The position numbers and the translations under genes are program-made. From positions 4,464,001 through 4,528,000 of the forward strand of contig NZ_CP155619.1 in the NCBI RefSeq assembly GCF_039697315.1: a stretch of 64,000 bases of DNA, in the 5' to 3' direction. The DNA comes from Pseudomonas abietaniphila (lineage in GTDB: Bacteria; Pseudomonadota; Gammaproteobacteria; Pseudomonadales; Pseudomonadaceae). This document shows, piece by piece, positions 42,214-49,804 of the stretch; the stretch's first letter is position 1, and each line of letters starts with the position of its first letter. Under the pieces are notes generated by a model. That model saw only the letters and a list, made by a program, of their open reading frames with translations, was not told the origin of the DNA and did no database searches.

Positions 42214-44888
42214 CCGACCGCTCGAACCCAAGCAGTATCGCAACATGGGCTCGGCGTTACATCGAAACCTTCAACCTGGCTCTGGTATCCATCGAGCCGG
42301 GTGAGAAGGCGCCGAAAGGATTTGGCTGGAATAAGCCCGGCGGGTACATCACCGATCCTGACGCGGCTGAGAAATTCTGGACGTCGAACTCGAAGCACAA
42401 CATGGGCGTCGTGCTGGGGCCAAGTCGTGTCTGCTCGCTGGATGTCGATGACGTCGAGTACACCCGACAGATATTTGCAGACCTGCTCGGCTTGGATCTG
42501 GACGCGCTGGCCGAAGTCTATCCGACAGTTGTCGGTAACCCGGCGCGCTTCCGCATTCTATTCGCTGTGCCTGATGGCCTCGACCTCACTCGCCATTCCC
42601 TCGCGTGGCCGAATCCGAATGATCCGGACGGCTCGAAGCACAAGTCGCTGATCATGAAAGCGAACACCGCCAAAGATGCCGGGGACACGGCGCGGGAGAA
42701 GCTTTACCGCGTCGAAGCACAGCAGTATGCGCGCATCACGGTGTTTGAGCTCCGCGCCGGCCTTGTGCAAGACGTGCTCCCGCCGTCGATCCATCCTGGC
42801 ACTGGTAAGCCCTACACCTGGCGCACTCCGCCTTCTTCTGACGGTCTGCCGGTCCTGACTGCTGACCTGCTGAATATCTGGAATGGTTGGGACATCTTCA
42901 AGCGTGATGCCGAGGCCGCATGCCCTTGGGCGCCGAAGATCGAGCAGCCAAAGTCAAAGCAAAAACCCAAGCCTGTCTCTACTCACGGTAAGCAGCCGTC
43001 TGTAATCGACGAGTTCAACCGTTGCCATGATGTCGAAGAGCTGCTGAAAGCGCACGGGTATATCAAGCGCGGCCAGAAATGGTTGTACGCACAGAGCAGT
43101 ACCGGCTTGCCTGGCATCACGATCACCGACGGCAAGGTGTATTCGCACCATGGCGCTGATCCACTTGCCAACGGCCATCAGAACGATGCGTTCGAGGTTT
43201 ACTGCCTGCTCGAGCACGGCGGCGATCAGTTGCGGGCCGTGAAAGAAGCGGCACGCATGCTGGGTATGCAGGCTGCTCGCCCGCCGCAGCCAGATCTTCC
43301 CCCAGCCCCATCACCCGAAGAGGCCGACCTTGGGCCGTCAGAAGCTGCGGCTCCTGCCAACGACGGGGGGGCGGGGGACGGGTTGACGGTTGACCAGCTG
43401 CTGCGGCGTTTTGCTTTGGTGGAAGGCACCACGCAGGTATGGGACATCGATAAGACACGGGTAATGAAGAAGTCTGCGTTCGAGGCCTTGGTCGGAAAGT
43501 CTCTCGCGAAGGAGTGGATTGATAATCCCAAAAAGAAGCTGATCGCCGACGACCAGGTGCGCGAGTTCGAGCAGGTTCGCAAGATGGCCGGCAAGAAAGG
43601 CGGGGCGCTGGGTATGGCGCCTGTCGAGCGCTATGTTTACATCGACGGAACGAAGGACGTGTGGGATCGCGAGAAGAAACGACGCGTCCCCGAAGGCGCG
43701 GTGAAGATGGCTCTGGGCGATGCCTATGCGCTCTGGCTCAACAGTGCTGATCGCCGTGTCGTGGACGTCGACCACATTGTTTTCGACCCGACGATGACCA
43801 AGGATCCGGGCGTGTACATCAACACGTTTGAAGGGTTGCCGCTTGAGCCAGTTGATGACGACGAGGCCTGCGCGAATCTGCGGTGGCTCATTTCGTTTCT
43901 GTGCAACCACGACGACAGCGCGCATGAGTGGCTGACTCGCTGGCTGGCTTATCCGCTGCAGCACCTGGGCGCGAAGATGGACACGGCGGTGCTGATGCAC
44001 TCCACCATGGAAGGCTCAGGCAAAAGTCTTTTATTTGCGGACACGTTTGGCGCGCTTTACGGCCAGTATGCCGCAACGGTGGGTCAGACCCAGTTGGAAA
44101 GCAACTTCAACGCCTGGCAAAGCCGCAAGCTTTGGGCGGTGTTCGAGGAGGTCGTGAGCCGTGACCAGCGTTACAACCAAGTGGGCAAAATCAAGCACCT
44201 GGTGACCGGTAAAACCGTGCGGATGGAATCGAAATTCATCAATGGTTGGGAAGAGTCCAATCACATGAACGCCGTGTTCCTGAGCAACGAGATCCTGCCT
44301 TGGCCCATCAGCGAGAGTGACCGTCGAATGTTGGTGATGTGGCCGAATGAAACGCTGCCTGTAGCCCGCCAGAAGGCGATTGGTCTTGAGTTGCAGAACG
44401 GCGGCGTGGCGGCACTGTATGGCTGGCTGTTGCGCGTCGACCTTGGCGACTTCGATCAGCGCACTCGGCCTCCAAGCACCTCGGCGCGTGAGCGTCTGGT
44501 CGCACTCAGTCGCGCAGGCTGGCAAACATTCCTTCAGCTGTGGAAATACGGCGAACTGGGCGCTGGCCTATGGGGGGTGTGCCTTTCAAGCGACCTGTAC
44601 GCCCTGTTTATCGAGTGGTGCCATCGCAACAAAGAGCACGCGATGAGTCAGACCAAGTTCTCCCTCTTCTTGAGCTCGGAGGTCGAGAAAACACGATCCA
44701 TCCCATGGACGGAACGTAACGACCGCAAGTTCGGGGCGTTCTTCTTTCCTGATGATCCAGATGCTTCCCTCGCCCCATCGCTGAAGGCAGCCGATCTGGG
44801 CAAGACAGTCGAGGCGTGGCGCGCCAAGGCGAAGCTGGCAGGCTGGAATGTCGAGGCGTGGGACCACGTTAAGGCGGTTGCCGCATGA
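42210..44888 (+). CDS. Bifunctional primase-polymerase / DUF5906 helicase
   Basis: This 892-aa replication protein has an N-terminal primase-polymerase domain (about 10-200) with the acidic SLDVDDVEY motif. The middle is a linker with a zinc-less charged region and a Pro/Ala stretch. The C-terminal SF3-like helicase (DUF5906 type) has Walker A MEGSGKS (about 600-608), Walker B-like LWAVFEEV, and sensor region NAVFLSNEILPWP. It resembles P4-alpha-like initiators. The ATG at 42210 is chosen from the ATGA overlap with the TraR-like gene; a longer frame starts inside that gene. Iterons follow it. Confidence 0.87.
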   Translation: MTDRSNPSSIATWARRYIETFNLALVSIEPGEKAPKGFGWNKPGGYITDPDAAEKFWTSNSKHNMGVVLGPSRVCSLDVDDVEYTRQIFADLLGLDLDALAEVYPTVVGNPARFRILFAVPDGLDLTRHSLAWPNPNDPDGSKHKSLIMKANTAKDAGDTAREKLYRVEAQQYARITVFELRAGLVQDVLPPSIHPGTGKPYTWRTPPSSDGLPVLTADLLNIWNGWDIFKRDAEAACPWAPKIEQPKSKQKPKPVSTHGKQPSVIDEFNRCHDVEELLKAHGYIKRGQKWLYAQSSTGLPGITITDGKVYSHHGADPLANGHQNDAFEVYCLLEHGGDQLRAVKEAARMLGMQAARPPQPDLPPAPSPEEADLGPSEAAAPANDGGAGDGLTVDQLLRRFALVEGTTQVWDIDKTRVMKKSAFEALVGKSLAKEWIDNPKKKLIADDQVREFEQVRKMAGKKGGALGMAPVERYVYIDGTKDVWDREKKRRVPEGAVKMALGDAYALWLNSADRRVVDVDHIVFDPTMTKDPGVYINTFEGLPLEPVDDDEACANLRWLISFLCNHDDSAHEWLTRWLAYPLQHLGAKMDTAVLMHSTMEGSGKSLLFADTFGALYGQYAATVGQTQLESNFNAWQSRKLWAVFEEVVSRDQRYNQVGKIKHLVTGKTVRMESKFINGWEESNHMNAVFLSNEILPWPISESDRRMLVMWPNETLPVARQKAIGLELQNGGVAALYGWLLRVDLGDFDQRTRPPSTSARERLVALSRAGWQTFLQLWKYGELGAGLWGVCLSSDLYALFIEWCHRNKEHAMSQTKFSLFLSSEVEKTRSIPWTERNDRKFGAFFFPDDPDASLAPSLKAADLGKTVEAWRAKAKLAGWNVEAWDHVKAVAA

Positions 44889-45220
44889 GTACGTCCAAAA
44901 GTGTGTTGGGTGTGCTGACCGTGTGTTGGGCTTCGTTTGGCAACCCCACACATCACGCAGGCCCGAAAACCGGGGTTTCTAGAGGGGTGTGTTGGGTGTG
45001 TTGGGTTTACGCGCGCGGGCGCGCATGTGCGCAGAATATTTCACCGCTTTCAGTTGAGAGAATCTTTTCCCATGCGAACCCTGAAAAACCCAACAAACCC
45101 AACACACTCAACACAGCATTTATTAATCAATTGATTTGTATGGTTTTTTTGTGTGTTGGGTTTGTGTCGGCTAGCCCGTTTTTTGTGTTGGGTCTGATTG
45201 TTTGGGGGATTGGGGCATGA
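44885..45220 (+). CDS. Doubtful ORF over the iteron region
   Basis: A 111-codon frame runs through the iterons, starting in ATGA overlap with the primase and ending in ATGA overlap with the Q-like gene. It encodes VCWVCWV-type repeats and a hydrophobic C-terminus. The coupling is suggestive, but its sequence is largely dictated by the repeats, so I give it low weight. Confidence 0.25.
   Translation: MSTSKSVLGVLTVCWASFGNPTHHAGPKTGVSRGVCWVCWVYARGRACAQNISPLSVERIFSHANPEKPNKPNTLNTAFINQLICMVFLCVGFVSASPFFVLGLIVWGIGA
44901..45192. repeat. GTGTGTTGGG iterons, candidate replication origin
   Basis: Exact copies of GTGTGTTGGG start at 44901, 44921, 44987, 44996 and 45151, with an inverted copy at 45098-45107 and near copies at 45087-45095 and 45184-45192. 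An A/T-rich block with the palindrome AATCAATTGATT (45125-45136) lies between them. A GC-rich palindromic run is at 45010-45030. Directly after the primase-helicase gene this has the features of an iteron origin with an unwinding element. Confidence 0.7.
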
Positions 45221-45690
45221 TCAAGGAAATCGAGGAGCTGATGATTCATTGGGGTGAGCATCACCGTCGGTACGGCCTAGGCGGTGGGATCGGCAGCCAG
45301 ATGGGATCGATCATGGAGTGGAAAGGCCTTGCGCCTCGGGGAACGCCTGGTTCGCGGATCATCACAGGCGCTGCGGGGATGGATCACGTCACCAGCGAGG
45401 TGGACGCCGCACTTGCTCAGCTTCGCCGCACCAGTGACAAGGGTTGTGCGTTGGCGAGTCTGGCGCAGTATCGGTATCTGGAGCAGATGTCTATACGGGA
45501 GCAGATGCGCGCGCTCTGCATCGCCGAAGGTGCGGATCGGACCTATCGGAATTGGGTAACCCGGCTTCATCAGCAGGTGCTATTGATCATGGCGGATCGC
45601 AACAGCGCAGCGCGCGGCGCAGGTGGGCAGATGCAGAAACATAGCCATAGCAGGCTGATGGTCGCCAAGCTGGGCAGGGATCACGTATGA
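45217..45690 (+). CDS. Q-like late-gene antiterminator candidate
   Basis: The 157-aa protein is helical: MIKEIEELMIHWGEHHRRYG, then DHVTSEVDAALAQLRRTSDK and LASLAQYRYLEQMSIREQMR. It resembles short Q-type/DUF1133-type antiterminators found upstream of lysis genes. Position supports this: it is the last gene before the repeat block, terminator and holins. GGGG provides the ribosome-binding site for the ATG at 45217. Confidence 0.55.
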   Translation: MIKEIEELMIHWGEHHRRYGLGGGIGSQMGSIMEWKGLAPRGTPGSRIITGAAGMDHVTSEVDAALAQLRRTSDKGCALASLAQYRYLEQMSIREQMRALCIAEGADRTYRNWVTRLHQQVLLIMADRNSAARGAGGQMQKHSHSRLMVAKLGRDHV

Positions 45691-45707
45691 CCGTTCGTCC
45701 GGACACA

Positions 45708-45746
45708 TTGTCGTGTTGTGGTCGTATTGTGGTCGCGTTCTGGTCA
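45708..45746 (+). repeat. 11-bp repeats upstream of the late terminator
   Basis: TTGTGGTCG starts at 45716 and 45727, and TTCTGGTCA at 45738, with a partial unit before them. The repeat step is exactly 11 bp, about one helical turn. It lies just after the Q-like gene stop. Confidence 0.65.
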
Positions 45747-45757
45747 GATTTGGTTGT

Positions 45758-45780
45758 ACCGAAAAACGCCTCTTTTCGGT
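45758..45780 (+). other. Hairpin downstream of the 11-bp repeats
   Basis: ACCGAAAA and TTTTCGGT form a perfect 8-bp stem with a 7-nt loop. It could be a pause or terminator element in the late leader. Confidence 0.5.
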
Positions 45781-45890
45781 CTTTCCGGAGCAGCGTAAAA
45801 AGTCACCACGATATGCGAGAACCGCTTAGGTAGATCGCCCATTGAGCACAGTGCTGTGCAGCTTCACCCGGCCATCCCCAGGCCGTCACC

Positions 45891-45918
45891 AAACCCCGCT
45901 CCGGCGGGGTTTTCTTTT
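45891..45918 (+). terminator. Terminator ahead of the lysis genes
   Basis: AAACCCCGC and GCGGGGTTT form a 9-bp stem with a 4-nt loop, followed by TTTTCTTTT. It lies 35 bp before the holin gene, the place of a lambda tR'-type terminator that needs a late antiterminator. Confidence 0.85.
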
Positions 45919-45952
45919 CCCGCCCCTTGGGTGACTGCAATGGAGTACGAGC

Positions 45953-46318
45953 ATGGGCGAGCCAGCGAGCACGACCGCATCAGTGGTGGTGGCCGGCGCT
46001 GCCGGTGCCGGATTCGCGGGGTTGATTGCCGGAGTCGATAGTTACGCGGCGGTTGGCGCGCTGGCCGGTGCAATCGTCTTCTTCATGACGACGGAGGAAC
46101 TGCCGGTGTGGAAGCGCCTGGTGTTCTTCCTAGTGTCGGTGGTTATGGGTTACCTGTTTGCCCCCGCCATGGGGGATTTTGAGCTCTGGGGCGTTCGTCC
46201 CTTCAGGTATTCAGGGCCAGCAGCATTCGGTGCAGCGGTACTGGTCGTGACTGTCGCGCTCGCCGCCATCAAGCGGGGAGGCAAACTCACAGATCAGCCC
46301 GGAGGTCAGGATGGATAA
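45953..46318 (+). CDS. Phage holin
   Basis: The 121-aa protein has three to four membrane helices (GAGFAGLIAGVDSY region, LVFFLVSVVMGYLFAP, and AAFGAAVLVVTVALAAI) and a charged C-terminus, as in class I holins. It begins the late operon with GGAG 8 nt before the ATG. The stop overlaps the next gene by 8 nt. Confidence 0.78.
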   Translation: MGEPASTTASVVVAGAAGAGFAGLIAGVDSYAAVGALAGAIVFFMTTEELPVWKRLVFFLVSVVMGYLFAPAMGDFELWGVRPFRYSGPAAFGAAVLVVTVALAAIKRGGKLTDQPGGQDG

Positions 46319-46601
46319 CCTACTGATTCCCGCAGTGCTCACGCAGGCAACATTCTGGCTGTGTCTTGTGCTGTTCATTCGACTGTTTACCTTTCGCCGC
46401 AATGGCGCGCGGTTCCGCCGGAGCATGAGTTGCCTCGCGTGGGCAGTGATGACAAGCGCAGGCGCGACGATGGTGTTCATCAGCAAGGGTTTGCTGGTGG
46501 TTCCGCCGTATGCCGGACCGCTGGTGTTGATCCTTGCGGTGTTCGTGGGGTCGGTGTGCAAGAGCGCAGGCAATCTCTCAAGCGTTTGGAAGGTCGGATG
46601 A
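46311..46601 (+). CDS. Second holin-type membrane protein
   Basis: The 96-aa protein has three predicted membrane helices (IPAVLTQATFWLCLVLFIRLF, AWAVMTSAGATMVFI, and GPLVLILAVFVGSV), like the 3-TM phage holin family. A pair of holin-like genes in overlap is common in Pseudomonas phages. The stop overlaps the HNH start by 4 nt. Confidence 0.75.
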   Translation: MDNLLIPAVLTQATFWLCLVLFIRLFTFRRNGARFRRSMSCLAWAVMTSAGATMVFISKGLLVVPPYAGPLVLILAVFVGSVCKSAGNLSSVWKVG

Positions 46602-46969
46602 TGTCGAGTCCTGATCAAACCAGCAGCGCCGCCCGTGGTTATGGCTACCGGTGGCAAAAATCTCGCGATGCATTTCTTCGTGATTATCCGCTGTGTTGCA
46701 TGTGTTCGACGGACCTTCGCCCTGTTGCGGCAATCATCGTTGACCACATTGTGGCGCCCAGGCTGAAAGACGCCAAGGCGAGTGAAGATCCTGACCGAAT
46801 CAAATCGGCGTGGAAGTTGTTCTGGAATCAGAGCAACTGGCAGCCGCTCTGCAAGCTTTGCCACGACTCGACCAAGCAGCGCCTTGAGAAGTCCGGGCGC
46901 ATGGTCGGCTGCACAGAGTCAGGTCGGCCCCTCGATCCCAATCACCATTGGAACCGGAGTCGCACATGA
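46598..46969 (+). CDS. HNH endonuclease
   Basis: The 123-aa protein has an HNH core: CCMCSTDLRPVAAIIVDHIV, NWQPLCKLCHDSTKQR. In phages with 3' cos ends an HNH protein next to the terminase is needed for genome cutting (known for HK97-like phages). The ATG at 46598 overlaps the previous stop; the long upstream frame is a shadow. It lies about 320 bp before terS. Confidence 0.85.
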   Translation: MMSSPDQTSSAARGYGYRWQKSRDAFLRDYPLCCMCSTDLRPVAAIIVDHIVAPRLKDAKASEDPDRIKSAWKLFWNQSNWQPLCKLCHDSTKQRLEKSGRMVGCTESGRPLDPNHHWNRSRT

Positions 46970-47166
46970 GCAAGGTCGGAAGCATCGCAGTAGAACTGCG
47001 CATGGCTTGGTGGTTGAAGTGCTACCTGCGCGGTGTGGTTGTAACGGCGTGGCTGACCGGATGTGAGCCGGATGCAGCGCGGATCGGATGGTGGATGTCG
47101 CTCGGTATCAAGGTCACCGTTCGTCAGGCCAAAAAAGACGAAGTCAGCACCGTGTTGGTGCGATAG
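46966..47166 (+). CDS. Small phage protein after HNH
   Basis: The 66-aa protein (MSKVGSIAVELRMAWWLKCYLRG...) is not recognised. It has an amphipathic or membrane-associated helix (MAWWLKCYLRGVVVTAWL). The ATG overlaps the HNH stop. It is probably a real late gene from its coupling. Confidence 0.6.
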   Translation: MSKVGSIAVELRMAWWLKCYLRGVVVTAWLTGCEPDAARIGWWMSLGIKVTVRQAKKDEVSTVLVR

Positions 47167-47293
47167 GAAAACTCGATGGGTAGGGGGGGGTGAAAAAGTT
47201 TCCTCCTATCCAACACTAGACCGCCTCTCGCCCTCCGTCCGCAAAATGCGGGAAAAATGGGGAGGGGGGGTATCGAATTTTAGGAGGTTTGAC
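47167..47293. other. G-run region, candidate cos site
   Basis: This non-coding gap holds eight consecutive G (47183-47190) and GGGGAGGGGGGG (47259-47270), with a short stem CCGCA / TGCGG between them. Its location between the HNH and small terminase genes is where 3'-cos phages of this type are cut. No direct proof is visible. Confidence 0.4.
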
Positions 47294-47827
47294 ATGGCGG
47301 GAAATGGAAATTCCGGGCGTCCAGGCAAGCCCGCATCATTGCACATTCTCCAGGGCAACCGCAGCAAGAAAAACTTCGACGAGCTGATTGAGGAAATCAA
47401 GTCACCAGCCGTGCCAGTGGCGGCTCCGCCGATGCCTGACGTGCTCAGCGACGATGCGGTGGCCGAATGGGAACGTTTAGTTCCAGACCTCACGGTGCTG
47501 GGGCTGATTTCCACTCTGGACCAGATGGCGCTGGCGACGTATTGCCAGGCTTATGCGGACTGGCTGCGTTATCAGCGGCTGATCGCAAAGCGCAACGCTG
47601 ACTCCAAAGACGATCTCGGCGGGGATATACAGACCTTCAAAACTGGCGCGCAGCAAATGCACGTCCTGCGGCAGTTGGCGAATGACGCTGAAAAGCGCGC
47701 GAACGCCGCTGGTGCGCAGTTCGGGTTTTCGCCCATGGCCCGCCGCAATCTGAAAACGGCCCCGGCGCCACAAGGTGAGCTTTTCCCCAATGAGCAACGA
47801 GACGCCGCAGCTCGATACTTCAGTTGA
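47294..47827 (+). CDS. terS: Phage terminase small subunit, P27 family
   Basis: The 177-aa protein (MAGNGNSGRPGKPASLHILQ...) has the N-terminal basic segment and the C-terminal helix rich region of P27-type small terminases, ending NEQRDAAARYFS. The ATG at 47294 follows TAGGAGG at 6 nt. It overlaps terL by 38 nt. Confidence 0.88.
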   Translation: MAGNGNSGRPGKPASLHILQGNRSKKNFDELIEEIKSPAVPVAAPPMPDVLSDDAVAEWERLVPDLTVLGLISTLDQMALATYCQAYADWLRYQRLIAKRNADSKDDLGGDIQTFKTGAQQMHVLRQLANDAEKRANAAGAQFGFSPMARRNLKTAPAPQGELFPNEQRDAAARYFS

Positions 47828-49622
47828 CCGGGTAGCGGCCTTCGCCCATGCCGTTCTGGCGGATGAAATCGTTGCCGGGCCGGATATCCGCAACGCTTGC
47901 GCCCGGCACTTGCGCGATATTGAGCACGGCCCGGAGCGTGGGTTGATCTGGGTTCAGGAAGCGGCTGATCGTGCGATCGGGTTTTTCGAGGAAGTGCTTT
48001 GCCTCAATGGCGGCGAGTATGAGGGGATGCCGTTTTTCCTTGCGCCGTGGCAAGCCTTCGTAGTCGGCAGTCTGTTCGGCTGGATGACAGAAGACGGCTA
48101 CCGACGCTTTCGCCTGGCGTACATCGAGACGGGCAAGGGGTCCGGGAAAAGCCCGCTGGTGGCCGGCATCGGTCTGTACGGTCTGGCGGCAGACGATGAA
48201 AACCGCGCTGAAATTTACGCTGCTGCGACGAAGCACGATCAGGCCATGATCCTGTTTCGGGATGCGGTGAGCATGGTGAATATGTCGCCTCACATGGCGA
48301 GCCGCGTCGTGCAGTCGGGTCGGAACGAGAAGGTCTGGAACCTTTACTACCCGAACACGAAGTCGTTCTTCAAACCGATCAGCGCGGACGAAGGGCAGTC
48401 CGGCCCCCGGCCTCACATCGGCCTGCTGGATGAGCTCCACGAACACAAGAACGCGACCACCGTAAACATGATGCGCGCGGGCACGAAGAACCGGCGCAAG
48501 GCGATGGTGGTCATGATCACCAACAGCGGTTCGGACAAGAAGACGGTGTGCGGTCAGTACCACGAGCTGGGCGTTCGTATCTGCTCGGGTCAGGAACACG
48601 ACGACAGTTTTTTTGCCTTCATCTGCTCGTTGGACGAAGGCGACGATCCGCTCAAGGATGAGCGTTGCTGGCCCAAGGTGAACCCATCGTTGGACTTCAT
48701 CGCCGAAGGGCAAACAGACGGCATTCCTGGCCGCAAATACCTGCGTGAGCAGGTGCAGTCGGCACGTGGCCTGCCGGCGCAAGAATCGGTGATCCGGCGC
48801 CTGAACTTTTGTCAGTGGACGCAGGCGGAATCGCCGTGGATCTCGTGGGAGGTATGGAGCCAGGCAGAGGAAAAGGTTCGGATGCGCCTGCTCCGGGATC
48901 GGCCATGCGTTGCGGGCCTCGACTTGTCCAGCACCACCGACCTGACCTCGTTCGTGCTGTTGTTTTATCCCACAGCGGCGGACCCGCACTGGCGTCTGCT
49001 GCCGTATTTCTGGATCCCGGACCACGACCTCGCTGAGCGTGAAAAGCGCGACAAGGTGCCGTATGCGCTGTGGATCAAAAACGGCGATCTGGAAACCACG
49101 CCCGGGCGTGCGATCAGCAAGCTGCATGTGCTGCGCCGGTTGCAAACGATCTGCGCGTACTTCGACGTGCGCAAGATCGGATACGACCGTTGGCGGATCG
49201 AAGATCTCAAGCAACTGATGATCGAGCATGACTTTGAGTTGCCGGAGATGGTGCCGTTCGGTCAAGGCTTCAAGGAAATGGGGCCGGCCGTAGACGAGTT
49301 CGAGCGGCGGTTGCTGGGCCTTGCGCCGCAAGAAGATCACCCGGATCAAGGTGAGTTCACTGACCTGAGTCCTGATGATTTCGAGGTGGTCAGCGAGATT
49401 CCCGACATCGAAACGTTGCGTCATGACGGAAACCCGGTGATGACCTGGTGCGCTGGCAACGCGGTGATCGTCTGCGATCCGGCCAACAACCGCAAAGCCG
49501 ACAAGGCCAAGGCCACCGGACGCATTGACGGCATCGTCGCTGCGCTGATGGCGACGGGCATCAGCGGAACGGCCATTGAAGGCAGCGGCAAATCAATCTA
49601 CGACGAAGGTGCAGGCATATGA
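47790..49622 (+). CDS. terL: Phage terminase large subunit
   Basis: The 610-aa packaging motor has an ATPase domain with Walker A ETGKGSGKS (about 113-121) and Walker B LLDELHE, and a nuclease domain with GLDLSSTTDLTSFVL. The HK97-like type is suggested by the neighbours. The ATG at 47790 was chosen; a GTG at 47775 is possible. It overlaps terS and, by 4 nt, the next gene. Confidence 0.93.
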   Translation: MSNETPQLDTSVDRVAAFAHAVLADEIVAGPDIRNACARHLRDIEHGPERGLIWVQEAADRAIGFFEEVLCLNGGEYEGMPFFLAPWQAFVVGSLFGWMTEDGYRRFRLAYIETGKGSGKSPLVAGIGLYGLAADDENRAEIYAAATKHDQAMILFRDAVSMVNMSPHMASRVVQSGRNEKVWNLYYPNTKSFFKPISADEGQSGPRPHIGLLDELHEHKNATTVNMMRAGTKNRRKAMVVMITNSGSDKKTVCGQYHELGVRICSGQEHDDSFFAFICSLDEGDDPLKDERCWPKVNPSLDFIAEGQTDGIPGRKYLREQVQSARGLPAQESVIRRLNFCQWTQAESPWISWEVWSQAEEKVRMRLLRDRPCVAGLDLSSTTDLTSFVLLFYPTAADPHWRLLPYFWIPDHDLAEREKRDKVPYALWIKNGDLETTPGRAISKLHVLRRLQTICAYFDVRKIGYDRWRIEDLKQLMIEHDFELPEMVPFGQGFKEMGPAVDEFERRLLGLAPQEDHPDQGEFTDLSPDDFEVVSEIPDIETLRHDGNPVMTWCAGNAVIVCDPANNRKADKAKATGRIDGIVAALMATGISGTAIEGSGKSIYDEGAGI

Positions 49623-49804
49623 AATCTCTCGAACTGGTGGCCTGGGTCGCTGGCCTGCTGGGCTTCGGCCTGCTGGTGGCCGGAGTGGCAATGCTCAACG
49701 TGCCGGTGGCGTTCATCGTCGCGGGTGTCGGCCTTTTGCTGTGGGCCTATGTGGCGGACAAAGCGGCAGCCGCTCCGGCACCCATGCATGACGGGGGTGG
49801 CTGA
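49619..49804 (+). CDS. Small two-helix membrane protein
   Basis: The 61-aa protein has two hydrophobic helices (VAWVAGLLGFGLLVAGVAML, VAFIVAGVGLLLWAYV). It sits between terL and the portal gene and overlaps both (4 nt and 1 nt). Function unknown; such small proteins are common at this place in Pseudomonas siphophages. Confidence 0.7.
   Translation: MKSLELVAWVAGLLGFGLLVAGVAMLNVPVAFIVAGVGLLLWAYVADKAAAAPAPMHDGGG

Noticed and set aside
44885..45220. Protein-coding gene with VCWVCWV repeats
   Set aside because: Kept only as a doubtful entry: the repeats are better explained as iterons, although both ends show ATGA overlaps.
47820..49424. 534-codon minus-strand frame opposite terL
   Set aside because: terL has ATPase and nuclease motifs; the antisense frame has none.
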